In this document: positions 28,588 through 37,398 of the stretch, piece by piece
How the letters are laid out: each line of letters opens with the position of its first letter
Position numbering within the stretch: the stretch's first letter is position 1
From: JACVRN01 sp963715565
GTDB lineage: Bacteria; Acidobacteriota; Blastocatellia; Pyrinomonadales; Pyrinomonadaceae
Length of the DNA stretch: 64,000 nucleotides
Direction of reading: 5' to 3'
Assembly: GCA_963715565.1 (NCBI GenBank)
Contig: OY970256.1
Coordinates: 2,480,001-2,544,000, forward strand
Notes under the pieces: generated by a model
Databases searched by the model: none
What the model was told of the DNA's origin: nothing
The model's input: only the letters and a program-made list of their open reading frames with translations
Position numbers and translations under genes: made by a program

Positions 28588-28616
28588 TTGACATCTGCGA
28601 GCGATGGGTATATAGG
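28588..28616 (+). promoter_or_regulatory. Strong sigma-70-type promoter, TTGACA-N17-TATAGG
   Basis: Consensus -35 at 28588-28593 and -10 at 28611-28616 with a 17-base spacer. The predicted leader to the ATG at 28725 is about 100 bases and contains a GGGTTAACCC palindrome. Confidence 0.65.
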
Positions 28617-28724
28617 CTGGCCTGAATCACGGTTCCTTCTCATCGTCAATCTCGACTTCAATCGGAGTCGTGAGACTACCTCTCAACTCTTTCGTCTTCA
28701 GGGTTAACCCGACAGGAGGTACTC

Positions 28725-29360
28725 ATGTTCACCATTCTTGGAGTTTTCGATTTGCTGACTCGTCTACCGCTCAGCGGTGTCTCGATAGAGACGCGCGGGC
28801 CAGCTTCTGTTCGCAGCCTCGGCAGCAACCGGTTTGAGATTGAGGGAGCTCCCGACTCGATTATCCGTGTCGACGCGCCCGGTCACATCCCTCAGTTTCG
28901 GTTTGTCAGCGCCAGCAACATCGGGGAGGGGATGGTGCTGAGGCCGACCTCTGTTCTGCCGCGCCCGATACGTGGAGGCTGGAGGCTATTGTGGACCGAA
29001 CTCGGGAGCACATTACCGGACTGGGATCTCGCCCTACCCGTGAGAACGACGCTCCCGCCCGGCCTGTTTTCCCCCATAACTTTGTTCGACCTGACGACAA
29101 GCCCCGGCATCTGGTGGAAAGCGGTGAAAGTCTTCGACCGCACTGGCCGACAATTGCAGGACTTGCAATCCGAAGAGGGACGCCGCGTAGGCGGAACAAC
29201 GCGAGTGTTTACGATGAGCGCCTTGATGGGGGGAACGCTGGTGCTGGCGAAGGCCAAGTTCCTGGGCTTCCACACGGACATGTATGAAGTCGGCCTCGAT
29301 GCCACCTCGCTGCCGCTGATACTGAATAGTCTTTGGACCTTCAACTGGACCCGCCAGTAG
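28725..29360 (+). CDS. Hypothetical beta-rich protein
   Basis: 211 residues, start supported by AGGAGG five bases upstream and by a promoter at 28588. The first 75 residues (FDLLTRLPLSGVSIETRGPASVRSLGSNRFEI) resemble a carboxypeptidase-regulatory or peg-like beta sandwich, although there is no signal peptide. The remainder is hydrophobic-polar alternating with no recognised domain. It belongs to the accessory block between the exporter ATPase and permease genes. Confidence 0.65.
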   Translation: MFTILGVFDLLTRLPLSGVSIETRGPASVRSLGSNRFEIEGAPDSIIRVDAPGHIPQFRFVSASNIGEGMVLRPTSVLPRPIRGGWRLLWTELGSTLPDWDLALPVRTTLPPGLFSPITLFDLTTSPGIWWKAVKVFDRTGRQLQDLQSEEGRRVGGTTRVFTMSALMGGTLVLAKAKFLGFHTDMYEVGLDATSLPLILNSLWTFNWTRQ

Positions 29361-30046
29361 CAGCCGCACGAGAGACCCACGAGATGAGCCGTCTTAAAAA
29401 AGCGAAGCGCCGCCAGCCCCGAAAAATATTGACGCGCTCAGCCGGTGCGTGATAGCTTGCGGCTCTCAACAATCGTCAAAGAGAGCATGGGAATATCCTC
29501 ATCTATCGCCAGAGAATATTCCGGGTTTGACACGATTACGCATCACAGGGCTGGAAGAGGCCGTTTTTTGCCGCTTTACAGCGCGCGTCTAGCAGGAGAA
29601 TGCTCGGGCGGGCCGGGAATCAACCGGGCGTTAGCGAAAGCTGGACGAGCGTTAGCGCGATGGTGACTGGCGGGAGTCGCCGTCAGACCGGCGGGAGCGG
29701 CGGCGCGACTAAAGGTAGTCACCGCGCTTCTGACGGAAGCGGCGGAGCGGCTAACGGAAGCGCCGCTGTCGCTAATGTGCGCGGGCGGTTGATTCCCCGG
29801 AATCGCGCGTGATTCCTGTTAATTAATCGTTTTTTTAGTCGGAATCGCGCGTGATTCCGGGGAATCGCGGGTGAATCCCGCAGATTGCGGGGATTCCTGC
29901 TTCCCGGTGGCAAGGGCTTTAAGCCGACTTTTCCGGCCTTTCTCACGAAGAACATGGGCGCGCAAGGTCATCCTCGCCCTCCAGGTCGCCCGGCGCTTCT
30001 TCACCACCTCAGACCACTCTGCCTTTATGTGCAGAAAGGAGATGTC
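29361..30046. other. 686-bp spacer with degenerate repeats and a hairpin
   Basis: No convincing gene. Bases 29600-29790 are GC-rich and built from drifting short words (gcgttagcg, cgggag, gcggcg). A 26-base inverted repeat follows (29791-29816 and 29841-29866; two mismatches), each arm centred on aatcgcgcgtgatt, with a T7 run in the loop. Confidence 0.6.
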
Positions 30047-30703
30047 ATGGCTGATTACATTCCCAGCGGAGACGCGGACTTTAACACCTGGCAACAGAGC
30101 TTCATTAACAACTTGAGCGCTAACCCGGCGGATTTCGGTTTGACCGCCGCAGACCTCGCGCCTCTCACCACACGCCAGAGCGCGTGGACGAACGCTTACA
30201 CGGCCAACACCACGGCACAGACCGCAGCCAAATCTGCCAGTCAGGCCAAGGCGACGGCACGCGATGATTTCGAGAAGACGTTGCGCGCGACGGCGCGGCG
30301 TGTACAGGGCAACGTGACGGATGAGCAGCGCGCACTGCTCGGGCTGAACGTGCCCACGGGGACGCGCACGCCGACGGGTGCGCCTACCACGCGCCCCGTG
30401 CCGCAGGTGGACACGAGCCAGCGCATGCGCCACACCATAGCCTTTACGGACGAGGCCACGCCCAACAGCCGCGCCAAGCCCGACGGCGTGATGGGCTGCG
30501 AAATCTGGGTCAAGGTCGGAGACCCCGCCCCTACGGACCCGCAGCAGTTGCAGTTCCTTGGCCTCGACACGAGCACGCCCTACGTAGCCACCTACGGCGG
30601 CGACGCGGGAGGCAAGACGGCCTACTACATGCTCCGCTGGGTCAACGGCAAGGGCGAACAAGGCCCGTGGAGCCAGACCGTGAGCGCCACTATCACGGCC
30701 TAA
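30047..30703 (+). CDS. Hypothetical protein with Fn3-like C-terminus
   Basis: 218 residues from the ATG at 30047, which has AAAGGAG five bases upstream; the frame is open earlier but without a start signal. The N-terminal half is Ala/Thr/Gln-rich and helical (YTANTTAQTAAKSASQAKA). The C-terminal half ends YYMLRWVNGKGEQGPWSQTVSATIT, the typical last strands of a fibronectin type III-like domain. Such two-part proteins are frequent in Acidobacteria and Bacteroidota without known role. No signal peptide. Confidence 0.7.
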   Translation: MADYIPSGDADFNTWQQSFINNLSANPADFGLTAADLAPLTTRQSAWTNAYTANTTAQTAAKSASQAKATARDDFEKTLRATARRVQGNVTDEQRALLGLNVPTGTRTPTGAPTTRPVPQVDTSQRMRHTIAFTDEATPNSRAKPDGVMGCEIWVKVGDPAPTDPQQLQFLGLDTSTPYVATYGGDAGGKTAYYMLRWVNGKGEQGPWSQTVSATITA

Positions 30704-30774
30704 AAGAAGAAGGGGAGACGCGGGGAGAAAAACAGTATGCCTTTCTCCCCGCTTCCCTGCGTCTCTTCGTTCTT
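30703..30774. repeat. Word palindrome, gggaga type
   Basis: Purine-rich left half from 30703 to 30730 pairs with the pyrimidine-rich right half 30742-30774, the right carrying an extra word. It starts at the stop codon of the preceding gene and may also terminate transcription. Confidence 0.7.
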
Positions 30775-30894
30775 ACTGGACAGTGTATGTGTGTTAGCGC
30801 ACGGACAACTGCTTTTCGTGATGCTAACAATGCAGACTGGACGAAATCCGCTAACTCTCCGGCGTCCTGTGCCGGGACTCTCTGGAGGTAGACG

Positions 30895-31449
30895 ATGAAA
30901 CTATTATCTAAAGGTCTTTACGTGGGCACGTATATTCTGGGCATTCCCGTGTCCGGGATTATAAATACTTACGGGATGTCGCTCGAAAGCTCGGGCGAGG
31001 GGAGCGGGATGATACTGATTGTCTTCGCCTACCTCATCATGTTCCTGGTGATCTTCCTCTGGTTCCATTTGTATTACAGGGGGTGGAAAGCGATTCAGGA
31101 CGGTTATGCGCGGACGACGCCTGCGAAGGCGGTCGGGTTGCTGTTGATTCCCTTCTTTAACGCTTACTGGATGTTTCCGGCGATATGGGGCTTTGCGAAG
31201 GACTACAACGCCTTCATCGCGAGACATTCCATCAACGTCAAGCGATTGCCCGACAAGCTCTTTCTGGCCTATGTCATTTCCTGCCTGCTGTGGATAGTTC
31301 CGGGAGTGAACATTCTGGCGGCGGCAATCACATTACTCCTCAATATCCCGATTATGTGGAAGATGTGCGATGCCATTAACGCTCTGCAACGTGCGGGGGT
31401 TGAAACCGAGATACTTCGTAACCCGGACATTGTAGGCGCAAAAGTGTAA
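30895..31449 (+). CDS. Polytopic membrane protein, DUF4328-like
   Basis: 184 residues with GGAGG upstream of the ATG. Four hydrophobic segments (about residues 8-26, 38-60, 80-100 and 120-150). The arrangement of YYRGWKAIQDGYARTTPAKAVGLLLIPFFNAYWMFPAIWGFAKDYN resembles DUF4328 and related membrane proteins, in which a conserved FxNxxW motif follows the third helix. Function unknown. Part of the accessory block inside the exporter locus. Confidence 0.75.
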   Translation: MKLLSKGLYVGTYILGIPVSGIINTYGMSLESSGEGSGMILIVFAYLIMFLVIFLWFHLYYRGWKAIQDGYARTTPAKAVGLLLIPFFNAYWMFPAIWGFAKDYNAFIARHSINVKRLPDKLFLAYVISCLLWIVPGVNILAAAITLLLNIPIMWKMCDAINALQRAGVETEILRNPDIVGAKV

Positions 31450-31483
31450 TCCCTGAGATTGCGGCTGTGCGTTCAGGACAACG

Positions 31484-31558
31484 ACATGCCGCTCCTACGG
31501 AGCTTGATTCGTTTTTTTGATTCACCGGGCTATAAACATTCTCGCTCCTACGGAGCTA
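31484..31558. repeat. GCTCCTACGGAGC element, half copy
   Basis: Two successive modules: 31484-31509, identical over 26 bases to 38870-38895, and 31529-31558, close to 38913-38942. Together they equal the right half of the nested palindrome at 38785-38942. The rest of the 264-bp spacer up to the permease is strongly pyrimidine-rich (31600-31660) and holds no gene. Confidence 0.85.
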
Positions 31559-31713
31559 CAATCTCTGACATCGACGTTAATCAAACTTCGTCTCTTCCCT
31601 TTTCCCTCTTCCCCTTTTACCCTTCCTTTCCCGCTTTTCCCCTTCTTCCTGGTCCCACACCCGACGCGTGATTTTCTCTAAAAACCGAAAACTAAAAACT
31701 GTATACTGCTCTC

Positions 31714-32961
31714 ATGTTGTCGCTGATCGCCGTTTGGGAATCCTTCCGCGTCGCGGTGCTGAGCCTGCGTACGAATAAGCTGCGCACGGCTTTGACGCTC
31801 GTCGGCATAGTGGTCGGCGTCTCGGCGGTCATCGCCGTCGTGACCATCATCAAGGGGCTTGACCAGACAGTTGCCACGACCTTTTCTTCGCAAGGCTCTA
31901 CCGTCTTCACCGTCAGCAAGCGGCCCATGATTATCACCTCGCGTGAGGACGTCGTGCGCTTTAATAAAAGAAAAGATGTGACGATAGAGGACGCCGAAGC
32001 GGTCATGCGTTTATGCAGCTCGTGCCAGCGCACGGGCGTCGCCGCCAACTCTCCCGCCGAGACCATCAAGCGCAACGATCAAAAGATGGAAGGCGCGCTT
32101 GTGCGCGGGACGTCGCTTTCCGTGATAGAGATGGACGGGAGGACTATCGCGGCGGGCCGTGCGTGGGCCGAAGGCGAAGAGAGTGGAGCGCGCGAAGTCT
32201 GCGTCATCGGCACGGACCTCGTCGAGAACCTCTTTGGCAGCGCACCCGTCGAGCAGGTCGTCGGCCAAAGCCTGCGCATCGAGGGACGCCCCTTCGAGAT
32301 TATCGGAGTGGTCGAGCCGCTGGGGAAAATCTTCGGCGTCTCGCGCGACAACGTCGCCTACATTCCCTTTCCGACTTATCAGAAGATTTACGGCGCGCAC
32401 GATTCCATCATCATCTTCATACAGGCGGCATCAGCCGAGCAATTGGTGTGGACCGAAGACCAGGTGCGGACCATCATGCGCAACCGCCGCTCGAAAACCT
32501 TTCATGACGCAGACGACGGCTTCGCTCTCGAAACACAGGACGTCTTTCTGGACCTGTACGGTAAGGCAACCTCGAATATTTACATCGTTACGATTGGAGT
32601 GGCCGCCGTCTCGCTCGTCGTCGGCGGCATCGTGGTGATGAATATCATGCTCGTCTCCGTGACAGAGCGCACGAAAGAGATTGGCATACGCAAGGCCGTC
32701 GGCGCGCGCAAGAAAGATATTCTGATGCAGTTTTTGATTGAGGCCGTGACGGTGACGTGCATTGGCGGCGCGCTCGGCGTCATCTTAGGCTTCGGGCTGG
32801 CCTATGTGATTGCGCTCCTGATAGGCTTTCCGCTCCTTATCAGCATCGGCTCGGCAGTGCTCGGCGTCGGCGTCTCCAGCATCGTCGGCATCATCAGCGG
32901 CCTCTGGCCCGCATGGAGCGCCGCCAAGCTAGACCCCATAGAAGCGTTAAGGGCAGAATAA
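31714..32961 (+). CDS. ABC exporter permease, MacB type (1 of 4)
   Basis: 415 residues with the MacB_PCD-FtsX layout: N-terminal membrane helix (NKLRTALTLVGIVVGVSAVIAVVTI), a periplasmic domain of about 230 residues, then three helices. The loop motif NIMLVSVTERTKEIGIRKAVGARK after helix two and the ending WPAWSAAKLDPIEALRAE are diagnostic. Together with the adaptor (25481) and ATPase (27040) it should form a tripartite exporter. A stretch of 72 bases (32635-32706) is identical to the permease at 34798. Confidence 0.93.
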   Translation: MLSLIAVWESFRVAVLSLRTNKLRTALTLVGIVVGVSAVIAVVTIIKGLDQTVATTFSSQGSTVFTVSKRPMIITSREDVVRFNKRKDVTIEDAEAVMRLCSSCQRTGVAANSPAETIKRNDQKMEGALVRGTSLSVIEMDGRTIAAGRAWAEGEESGAREVCVIGTDLVENLFGSAPVEQVVGQSLRIEGRPFEIIGVVEPLGKIFGVSRDNVAYIPFPTYQKIYGAHDSIIIFIQAASAEQLVWTEDQVRTIMRNRRSKTFHDADDGFALETQDVFLDLYGKATSNIYIVTIGVAAVSLVVGGIVVMNIMLVSVTERTKEIGIRKAVGARKKDILMQFLIEAVTVTCIGGALGVILGFGLAYVIALLIGFPLLISIGSAVLGVGVSSIVGIISGLWPAWSAAKLDPIEALRAE

Positions 32962-33052
32962 AGTAAGCAGTAAGCCGCGTCGGAAAAGCTGCTCGCCTTG
33001 ATGACCGCTTGTTTTCTTTTACTGCTTACTGCTCACTGCTTACTGCTTACTT
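32961..33052. repeat. Word palindrome, agtaagc type
   Basis: Outer arms 32961-32975 and 33038-33052 (15 bases, perfect). The right side continues with further agtaagc/agtgagc words. It begins at the permease stop codon and ends two bases before the next start codon. Confidence 0.85.
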
Positions 33053-33054
33053 GA

Positions 33055-33390
33055 ATGAAGAGAGTTGTTCTCGTCATCACTGTCATCCTGATCCTGCTGG
33101 CGTTTGAGCTGGGGCGGGAGCATGTGATCTATCGCATGCAATCGAACCGGCTCGAAAGCAGCTACTGGAAATTGCAGGGGCGGACGGGGATGACCAGGGA
33201 AGAGGTGCGCGGCCTCGTCGGAGAACCAGACCACATGGAGACGGGCGCGGCGGACGAGAACTGGTACTGGCTCGCGCGCACGCACCGTGGGCCTCTGTGG
33301 CGATTGATTATTCCCGGCGGCGGCTACGAGCTAAACGTCCAGTTTGACCCTCAGGGCCGCATGCTGGACGTGTACAGCCGCGTGAATTGA
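33055..33390 (+). CDS. Membrane-anchored BamE/SmpA-like small protein
   Basis: 111 residues. An N-terminal membrane helix (VVLVITVILILLAFELG) is followed by a domain with GMTREEVRGLVGEPDHMET and a C-terminal strand LNVQFDPQGRMLDVYSRVN, the typical beginning and end of a SmpA/OmlA-like fold. Start codon directly after the palindrome, without a visible Shine-Dalgarno. Integron-derived DNA begins shortly after its stop codon. Confidence 0.75.
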   Translation: MKRVVLVITVILILLAFELGREHVIYRMQSNRLESSYWKLQGRTGMTREEVRGLVGEPDHMETGAADENWYWLARTHRGPLWRLIIPGGGYELNVQFDPQGRMLDVYSRVN

Positions 33391-33416
33391 TGGCGAAGCA
33401 AAAGGCTGTGCCTCTT

Positions 33417-33446
33417 GAGGCGTCTGCGTTGAATGAGTTGTTAGGC
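33417..33446 (-). repeat. Truncated integron attC site
   Basis: Read on the minus strand: GCCTAAC at 33446-33440, then AACTCATTCAACGCAGACGCC, the standard R''-L'' half of an attC. The matching L'-R' half is missing, so the site is cut where the array meets the exporter locus. Confidence 0.65.
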
Positions 33447-33524
33447 CGCGCTATGGTCAGCTTTGGTCGCGCCCTTTCCTTTAGTCGCGTCACGGCAAGG
33501 TGTAACGTGAGAAGAAATCTCCAG

Positions 33525-33833
33525 CTACTCGGAGTCCAACAGGGTGTCCTCTTCCAGGAAGAAGTCTGTGTATTTATCAAAGCGTTCTTCGTAGCCGTCC
33601 ATAACCTTTCTCCACTGGACGAGGGCTTCAGGATTGGAACGGCTGTATTCGCGGACTATCGAGTCCATCCGCATGACGATTTTGTTAGCTAAGACATAAA
33701 GCATGTCGAGGCGCGGGTCGTCTTCGCCCTCGGAGAGCCCATCTTCAATATTCCCAATTCTTTCGAGGACATAATCCAGCGATTGGTTGAGGTCGCCGAA
33801 GTTCATACGATCGAGTAATTTTTCGTCAAACAT
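33525..33833 (-). CDS. Integron cassette gene, acidic hypothetical protein
   Basis: 102 residues from the ATG at 33833 with AAAGGTGAG upstream (a GTG three codons earlier would overlap that site). Strongly acidic and helical, no signal peptide or membrane segment. No family recognised. The gene is AT-richer than the permease genes and lies in the expected cassette position, with an attC half downstream (33440) and the attC of the next cassette upstream (33925). It is opposite in direction to the surrounding exporter genes. Confidence 0.7.
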   Translation of the reverse strand: MFDEKLLDRMNFGDLNQSLDYVLERIGNIEDGLSEGEDDPRLDMLYVLANKIVMRMDSIVREYSRSNPEALVQWRKVMDGYEERFDKYTDFFLEEDTLLDSE

Positions 33834-33924
33834 ATCTCTCACCTTTGGGGGCGCATGCGCTTGAGAAATTGTCCATCAAATTATCGCTGAACTCAAAGCC
33901 AGCACGCCCGCAGCCACGCTAAAG

Positions 33925-34033
33925 GCATAACGCTTGAATTAACCCGCCGCCCACGAATGGCATTCTACCTCAATGCAAGGAAAGAACATGAAAAGATTGC
34001 TATCGGGCGGTCGGGTTGAATAAGTTGTTAGGC
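33925..34033 (-). repeat. Integron attC recombination site (complete)
   Basis: 109 bases. On the minus strand it starts GCCTAAC (34033-34027) and ends GTTATGC (33931-33925). Between them TTCAACCCGACCGCCC pairs with GGGCGGCGGGTTAA, leaving the one-base bulge typical of attC folding. It follows the stop of the cassette gene at 34038 by five bases. Confidence 0.8.
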
Positions 34034-34037
34034 GGCG

Positions 34038-34496
34038 TTATAAGCCAAGCAACTCCCATGCGCCTAGATACTTGCCTTCTTCATCTGAAAACTTTCTCAT
34101 GGGACTATCTTTTCTTATTCTCCCTCCGCGCCCGGTACCACCTAACCATTCAGCATGGCTCGTCCGAGTGTAAGTAGCAACTATCTCGCTCGGAACAATG
34201 TGATACGTTGGTTGAGCAGCATCGCCATTCAGATTAACGAACACATAAAATAAATCTTCAGCAAGAATGCTTTCAGCCTTCTCATTCATCATCCATGATC
34301 TGACAGAATTCTGATTGGTTTTAACCTGAATCCCGACAGATTTGGACACATCAGAATTTGCAACTAAGATGTCAACGCCGCGCGTATTACGAAGCGTTAT
34401 CGAAGCAATATAGCCTCGCCGCGAAAGTTCAGCCGCGACAAAGTATTCACCTGCGACACCGGAAAGAACTTTAGGAAGTTTGATTTTTGTGTTCAT
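34038..34496 (-). CDS. Integron cassette gene, PD-(D/E)XK-like protein
   Basis: 152 residues from the ATG at 34496; the frame extends to a TTG at 34505 without support. LSGVAGEYFVAAELSRRGY gives the helix-borne Glu, TRGVDILVANSD the Asp, and VGIQVKTNQ the QxK strand of a PD-(D/E)XK nuclease fold, as in DUF4365-like and Holliday-resolvase-like proteins. The nuclease activity is inferred. AT-rich, with a complete attC immediately downstream and an intact GTTAGGC junction 20 bases upstream, so it is a mobile gene cassette. Confidence 0.78.
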   Translation of the reverse strand: MNTKIKLPKVLSGVAGEYFVAAELSRRGYIASITLRNTRGVDILVANSDVSKSVGIQVKTNQNSVRSWMMNEKAESILAEDLFYVFVNLNGDAAQPTYHIVPSEIVATYTRTSHAEWLGGTGRGGRIRKDSPMRKFSDEEGKYLGAWELLGL

Positions 34497-34515
34497 GATT
34501 TTCAAGCTTCGAGCT

Positions 34516-34608
34516 GCCTAACGCTAATTGGGCCGCAGTCGCCCTAAATGAAAATACCGCCGTCGGTAAAACACGGCAAAGGCGACTGCGGCCTAATTAT
34601 TCATCTAG
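34516..34608 (-). repeat. Integron attC site with a decayed end
   Basis: On the minus strand it ends in GTTAGGC (34522-34516), directly before the cassette gene at 34496. Stems 34525-34543 and 34581-34599 pair over 19 positions, with an inner GCCGT/ACGGC stem. The opposite GCCTAAC box is degenerate, and no gene belonging to this attC remains between it and the permease at 34798. Confidence 0.65.
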
Positions 34609-34797
34609 TCGTAAATTACCGCGCCTGTGGTCTAACGCCTCAAATAGCTGCGAATACCACTCAAGGCTACTCCCGTGAATTTATAGGGTCAATCTGCAAC
34701 ATCAAACTCCCTTAAGCTGGCTCATAAACGCGCGACTTAATGGCCGATTCGATTATAATAAGATGACCTGAAAGCTTCTGCGGTCGAAGGGCGCTTT

Positions 34798-36048
34798 ATG
34801 AGATTCGATGATGTCAAAGAATCCGCCGCGATGGCGTTCGATACTTTGCGCGCGAATAAGCTGCGTTCGTCTTTGACCATCCTCGGCGTCTCCATAGGCG
34901 TCATCACGGTCATCTTCATGGTCTCGATCATACAGGGCTTGAACCGCGCCTTTGCGGAGCAGATTGAAGCCCTCGGGTCGAACACGATTTTTGTCACGAA
35001 GTACGACCCCGGTTTCGGACGACCGCCGGAGATGCGTTCTATGGAGGAGCGCCAGCGCAAGGAATTGACGCTCGATGACGCGGACGCGATTCGCCGCGAA
35101 GCGCCTTCGGCGGCGAGCGTCTCGCCCTTACATCGCAACATCTCCTCGACCGTTCGCTACAACGAGCGCCAGACCGACACGCCCATCCTCTTAGGCGTGA
35201 CGCCCTATTATGAATACACGCATTCGGCTTACGTCGGGCGCGGGCGCTTCATCGGCGACATAGACATGCAGGAGCGCTCGAACGTCTGCGTGCTGGCGAA
35301 AGATGTCGTCAATGCTCTCTTTCCTTCCGAAGAACCTCTGGGCAAAGAGGTCAAGATAAACGGCACGCCTTTTCTGGTCATCGGATTGATGGAACCCTTA
35401 GGAAACTTTTTTGGACAGTCGCGCGATAACTCCGTCTTTATTCCGCTCGCCACCTTCGACAAATATTACCCGGACTATTCAGCGCCCGGTTCTTTCTTCG
35501 CCATCATCGTCCGCCCCAAATCGCGCGCCTACGTCAAATCCGCTACGGACGAAATCACCGACATCCTTCGCCGTCGGCGGCGCGTACCGCGCGGTGCTCC
35601 CAATAACTTCGGCGTCTCGACACAGGATTCCCTGCTCGATATTTATAACCAGCTCACGGGCGCAACCGCTCTCGTCCTGACGGCCATCTCGTTTGTCGCG
35701 CTCATGATTGGCGGCATAGGCGTGATGAATATCATGCTCGTCTCCGTGACAGAGCGCACGAAAGAGATTGGCATACGCAAGGCCGTCGGCGCGACGCGCT
35801 TTAATATCCTCTCGCAGTTTTTGATAGAGGCCGTGGTGCTCACTGGCGTCGGCGGTCTGGCAGGATTGGCCGTCGGCGAGCTTGCCAGTCTACTGATGAA
35901 CAAATACTCGCCGCTTCCGGCTTATGTCCCGCTCTGGGCGATAGCCGTCGGGCTTGGCATCTCTGCGGCGGTCGGTCTCGTCTTCGGCCTCTGGCCTGCG
36001 TGGAAGGCCGCGCGTCTTGACCCCATCGAAGCGCTCCGTTACGAATAA
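34798..36048 (+). CDS. ABC exporter permease, MacB type (2 of 4)
   Basis: 416 residues: helix 1 (NKLRSSLTILGVSIGVITVIFMVSI), periplasmic MacB_PCD domain (about 45-280), three C-terminal helices and the conserved NIMLVSVTERTKEIGIRKAVGATR loop. Ends WPAWKAARLDPIEALRYE. A TATAAT at 34754 and a fresh spacer suggest it has its own promoter after the cassette insertion. It shares 72 identical bases (35722-35793) with the first permease although the proteins differ elsewhere. Confidence 0.93.
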   Translation: MRFDDVKESAAMAFDTLRANKLRSSLTILGVSIGVITVIFMVSIIQGLNRAFAEQIEALGSNTIFVTKYDPGFGRPPEMRSMEERQRKELTLDDADAIRREAPSAASVSPLHRNISSTVRYNERQTDTPILLGVTPYYEYTHSAYVGRGRFIGDIDMQERSNVCVLAKDVVNALFPSEEPLGKEVKINGTPFLVIGLMEPLGNFFGQSRDNSVFIPLATFDKYYPDYSAPGSFFAIIVRPKSRAYVKSATDEITDILRRRRRVPRGAPNNFGVSTQDSLLDIYNQLTGATALVLTAISFVALMIGGIGVMNIMLVSVTERTKEIGIRKAVGATRFNILSQFLIEAVVLTGVGGLAGLAVGELASLLMNKYSPLPAYVPLWAIAVGLGISAAVGLVFGLWPAWKAARLDPIEALRYE

Positions 36049-36162
36049 GCAAGACAATCGTCCCGCAAGCGCCACAAAACTTGCGGCGTACCCCTGTTAT
36101 CCTTCAGGCATCCAAAGAGACAGAGGAAAACTAATCTCCCCCGGCGTGCGTAAAATCAACGA

Positions 36163-37398
36163 GTGAAATTCATAGAGACCTTAAAACTTGCCATCGCTGC
36201 CGTCTGGGCGCACAAGCTGCGCTCGGCGCTGACGCTTCTCGGCATGATTATCGGCGTCACGGCGGTCGTCGTCGTTGTCTCTCTCATACAGGGCTTTAAT
36301 ACCTACATCGACGAGAAGATTGCGGGCATCGGCTCGAAGGTAGTTACCGTTCAGCGATTCGGCTTTGACGACTTTAAGGACACGGATTCGATTAACGCCG
36401 CGCAGCGCCGTAACAAAGAGCTGACGATGGATGATTACGAATACCTGCTTGCGCGCGCGACGCTGATTGACAAGCTCGGCGCGAAGGCTACGCCGCAGCG
36501 TTCGGACGTCAAACGCGGCGCGGAGGTCTTGACAGAAGTTCCCATTGACGGCTCGACGGCCAACTTTGCCGACATCAAGAATATAGACATCGCCGAAGGG
36601 CGCTTCTTTACGGAGACCGAGGTGGACGCCGCCGCGCGCGTCGCCTTCATAGGCATGGACGTCGCCAACAAGCTCTTTCCGAGCGGCAACGTCCTCGGGC
36701 AGGAGATATCTATCTCAGGTCTTCCCTATCGTGTGATAGGAGTGCAGACGGCCAAGGGCACTGTCTTCGGGATTCCGCAGGACAACTTCGTGACGCTCCC
36801 TTTGAAGACCTACGGCAACAACTTCGGCGGCTTTACGCGTAACCGCCAGCTCTATTTTCAGGGAACGTCGCGCTCCGACGAGACCTTTAACGATGCGGTC
36901 GAAGAGGTGCGCTTTTTGATGCGTACGCGGCGGCGTCTTGCTCCGAACGAGCGCGACAACTTCGGCATCATCACGCCCGACGCCATCACGGGCATACGCG
37001 ACCGCATCTTCGGCACGGTCTCTATCGTAGCCATCTTCGTGCCTTCCATCGCGCTCGTCGTCGGCGGCATCGTGATTATGAATATCATGCTCGTCTCCGT
37101 CACCGAGCGCACAAAAGAGATTGGCATACGCAAGTCCTTAGGCGCGCGGCGCGTGGACATCCTGAAACAGTTTCTGGTGGAAGCGATTACGATGTCGGCC
37201 ATAGGCGGGGCGGTGGGCGTCACTCTCGCGTGGATAATCGGGCGCGTGCTGACGGCGGTTTTTTTCCCGACCTATCTTTCGGTCGCCGCCATCATCGTTG
37301 CCGTCAGCGTCTCCGCCGTCATAGGCATTTTTTCCGGCATCCTCCCCGCGTGGAAGGCCGCACGCCTCGACCCGATTGAGGCGCTGAGGGCAGATTGA
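36163..37398 (+). CDS. ABC exporter permease, MacB type (3 of 4)
   Basis: 411 residues starting with GTG at 36163. Helix 1 (HKLRSALTLLGMIIGVTAVVVVVSL), periplasmic domain, then three helices with the NIMLVSVTERTKEIGIRKSLGARR loop and the ending LPAWKAARLDPIEALRAD. It follows the second permease by 114 bases in the same direction. Four separate permeases with one ATPase suggest alternative homo- or heterodimers served by a common ATPase. Confidence 0.93.
   Translation: MKFIETLKLAIAAVWAHKLRSALTLLGMIIGVTAVVVVVSLIQGFNTYIDEKIAGIGSKVVTVQRFGFDDFKDTDSINAAQRRNKELTMDDYEYLLARATLIDKLGAKATPQRSDVKRGAEVLTEVPIDGSTANFADIKNIDIAEGRFFTETEVDAAARVAFIGMDVANKLFPSGNVLGQEISISGLPYRVIGVQTAKGTVFGIPQDNFVTLPLKTYGNNFGGFTRNRQLYFQGTSRSDETFNDAVEEVRFLMRTRRRLAPNERDNFGIITPDAITGIRDRIFGTVSIVAIFVPSIALVVGGIVIMNIMLVSVTERTKEIGIRKSLGARRVDILKQFLVEAITMSAIGGAVGVTLAWIIGRVLTAVFFPTYLSVAAIIVAVSVSAVIGIFSGILPAWKAARLDPIEALRAD

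Noticed and set aside
28611..28725. Riboswitch in the leader of the orphan gene at 28725
   Set aside because: Only a GGGTTAACCC palindrome and a short GACT/AGTC stem are visible; no known class matches.
33387..33692. 101-codon plus-strand frame after the BamE-like gene
   Set aside because: It reads through the attC half-site (giving ALNELLG) and antisense to the cassette gene, and has no domain.
34516..34608. Plain transcription terminator
   Set aside because: The stem is bounded by GCCTAAC, lies next to a cassette gene and matches attC layout; there is no T run.
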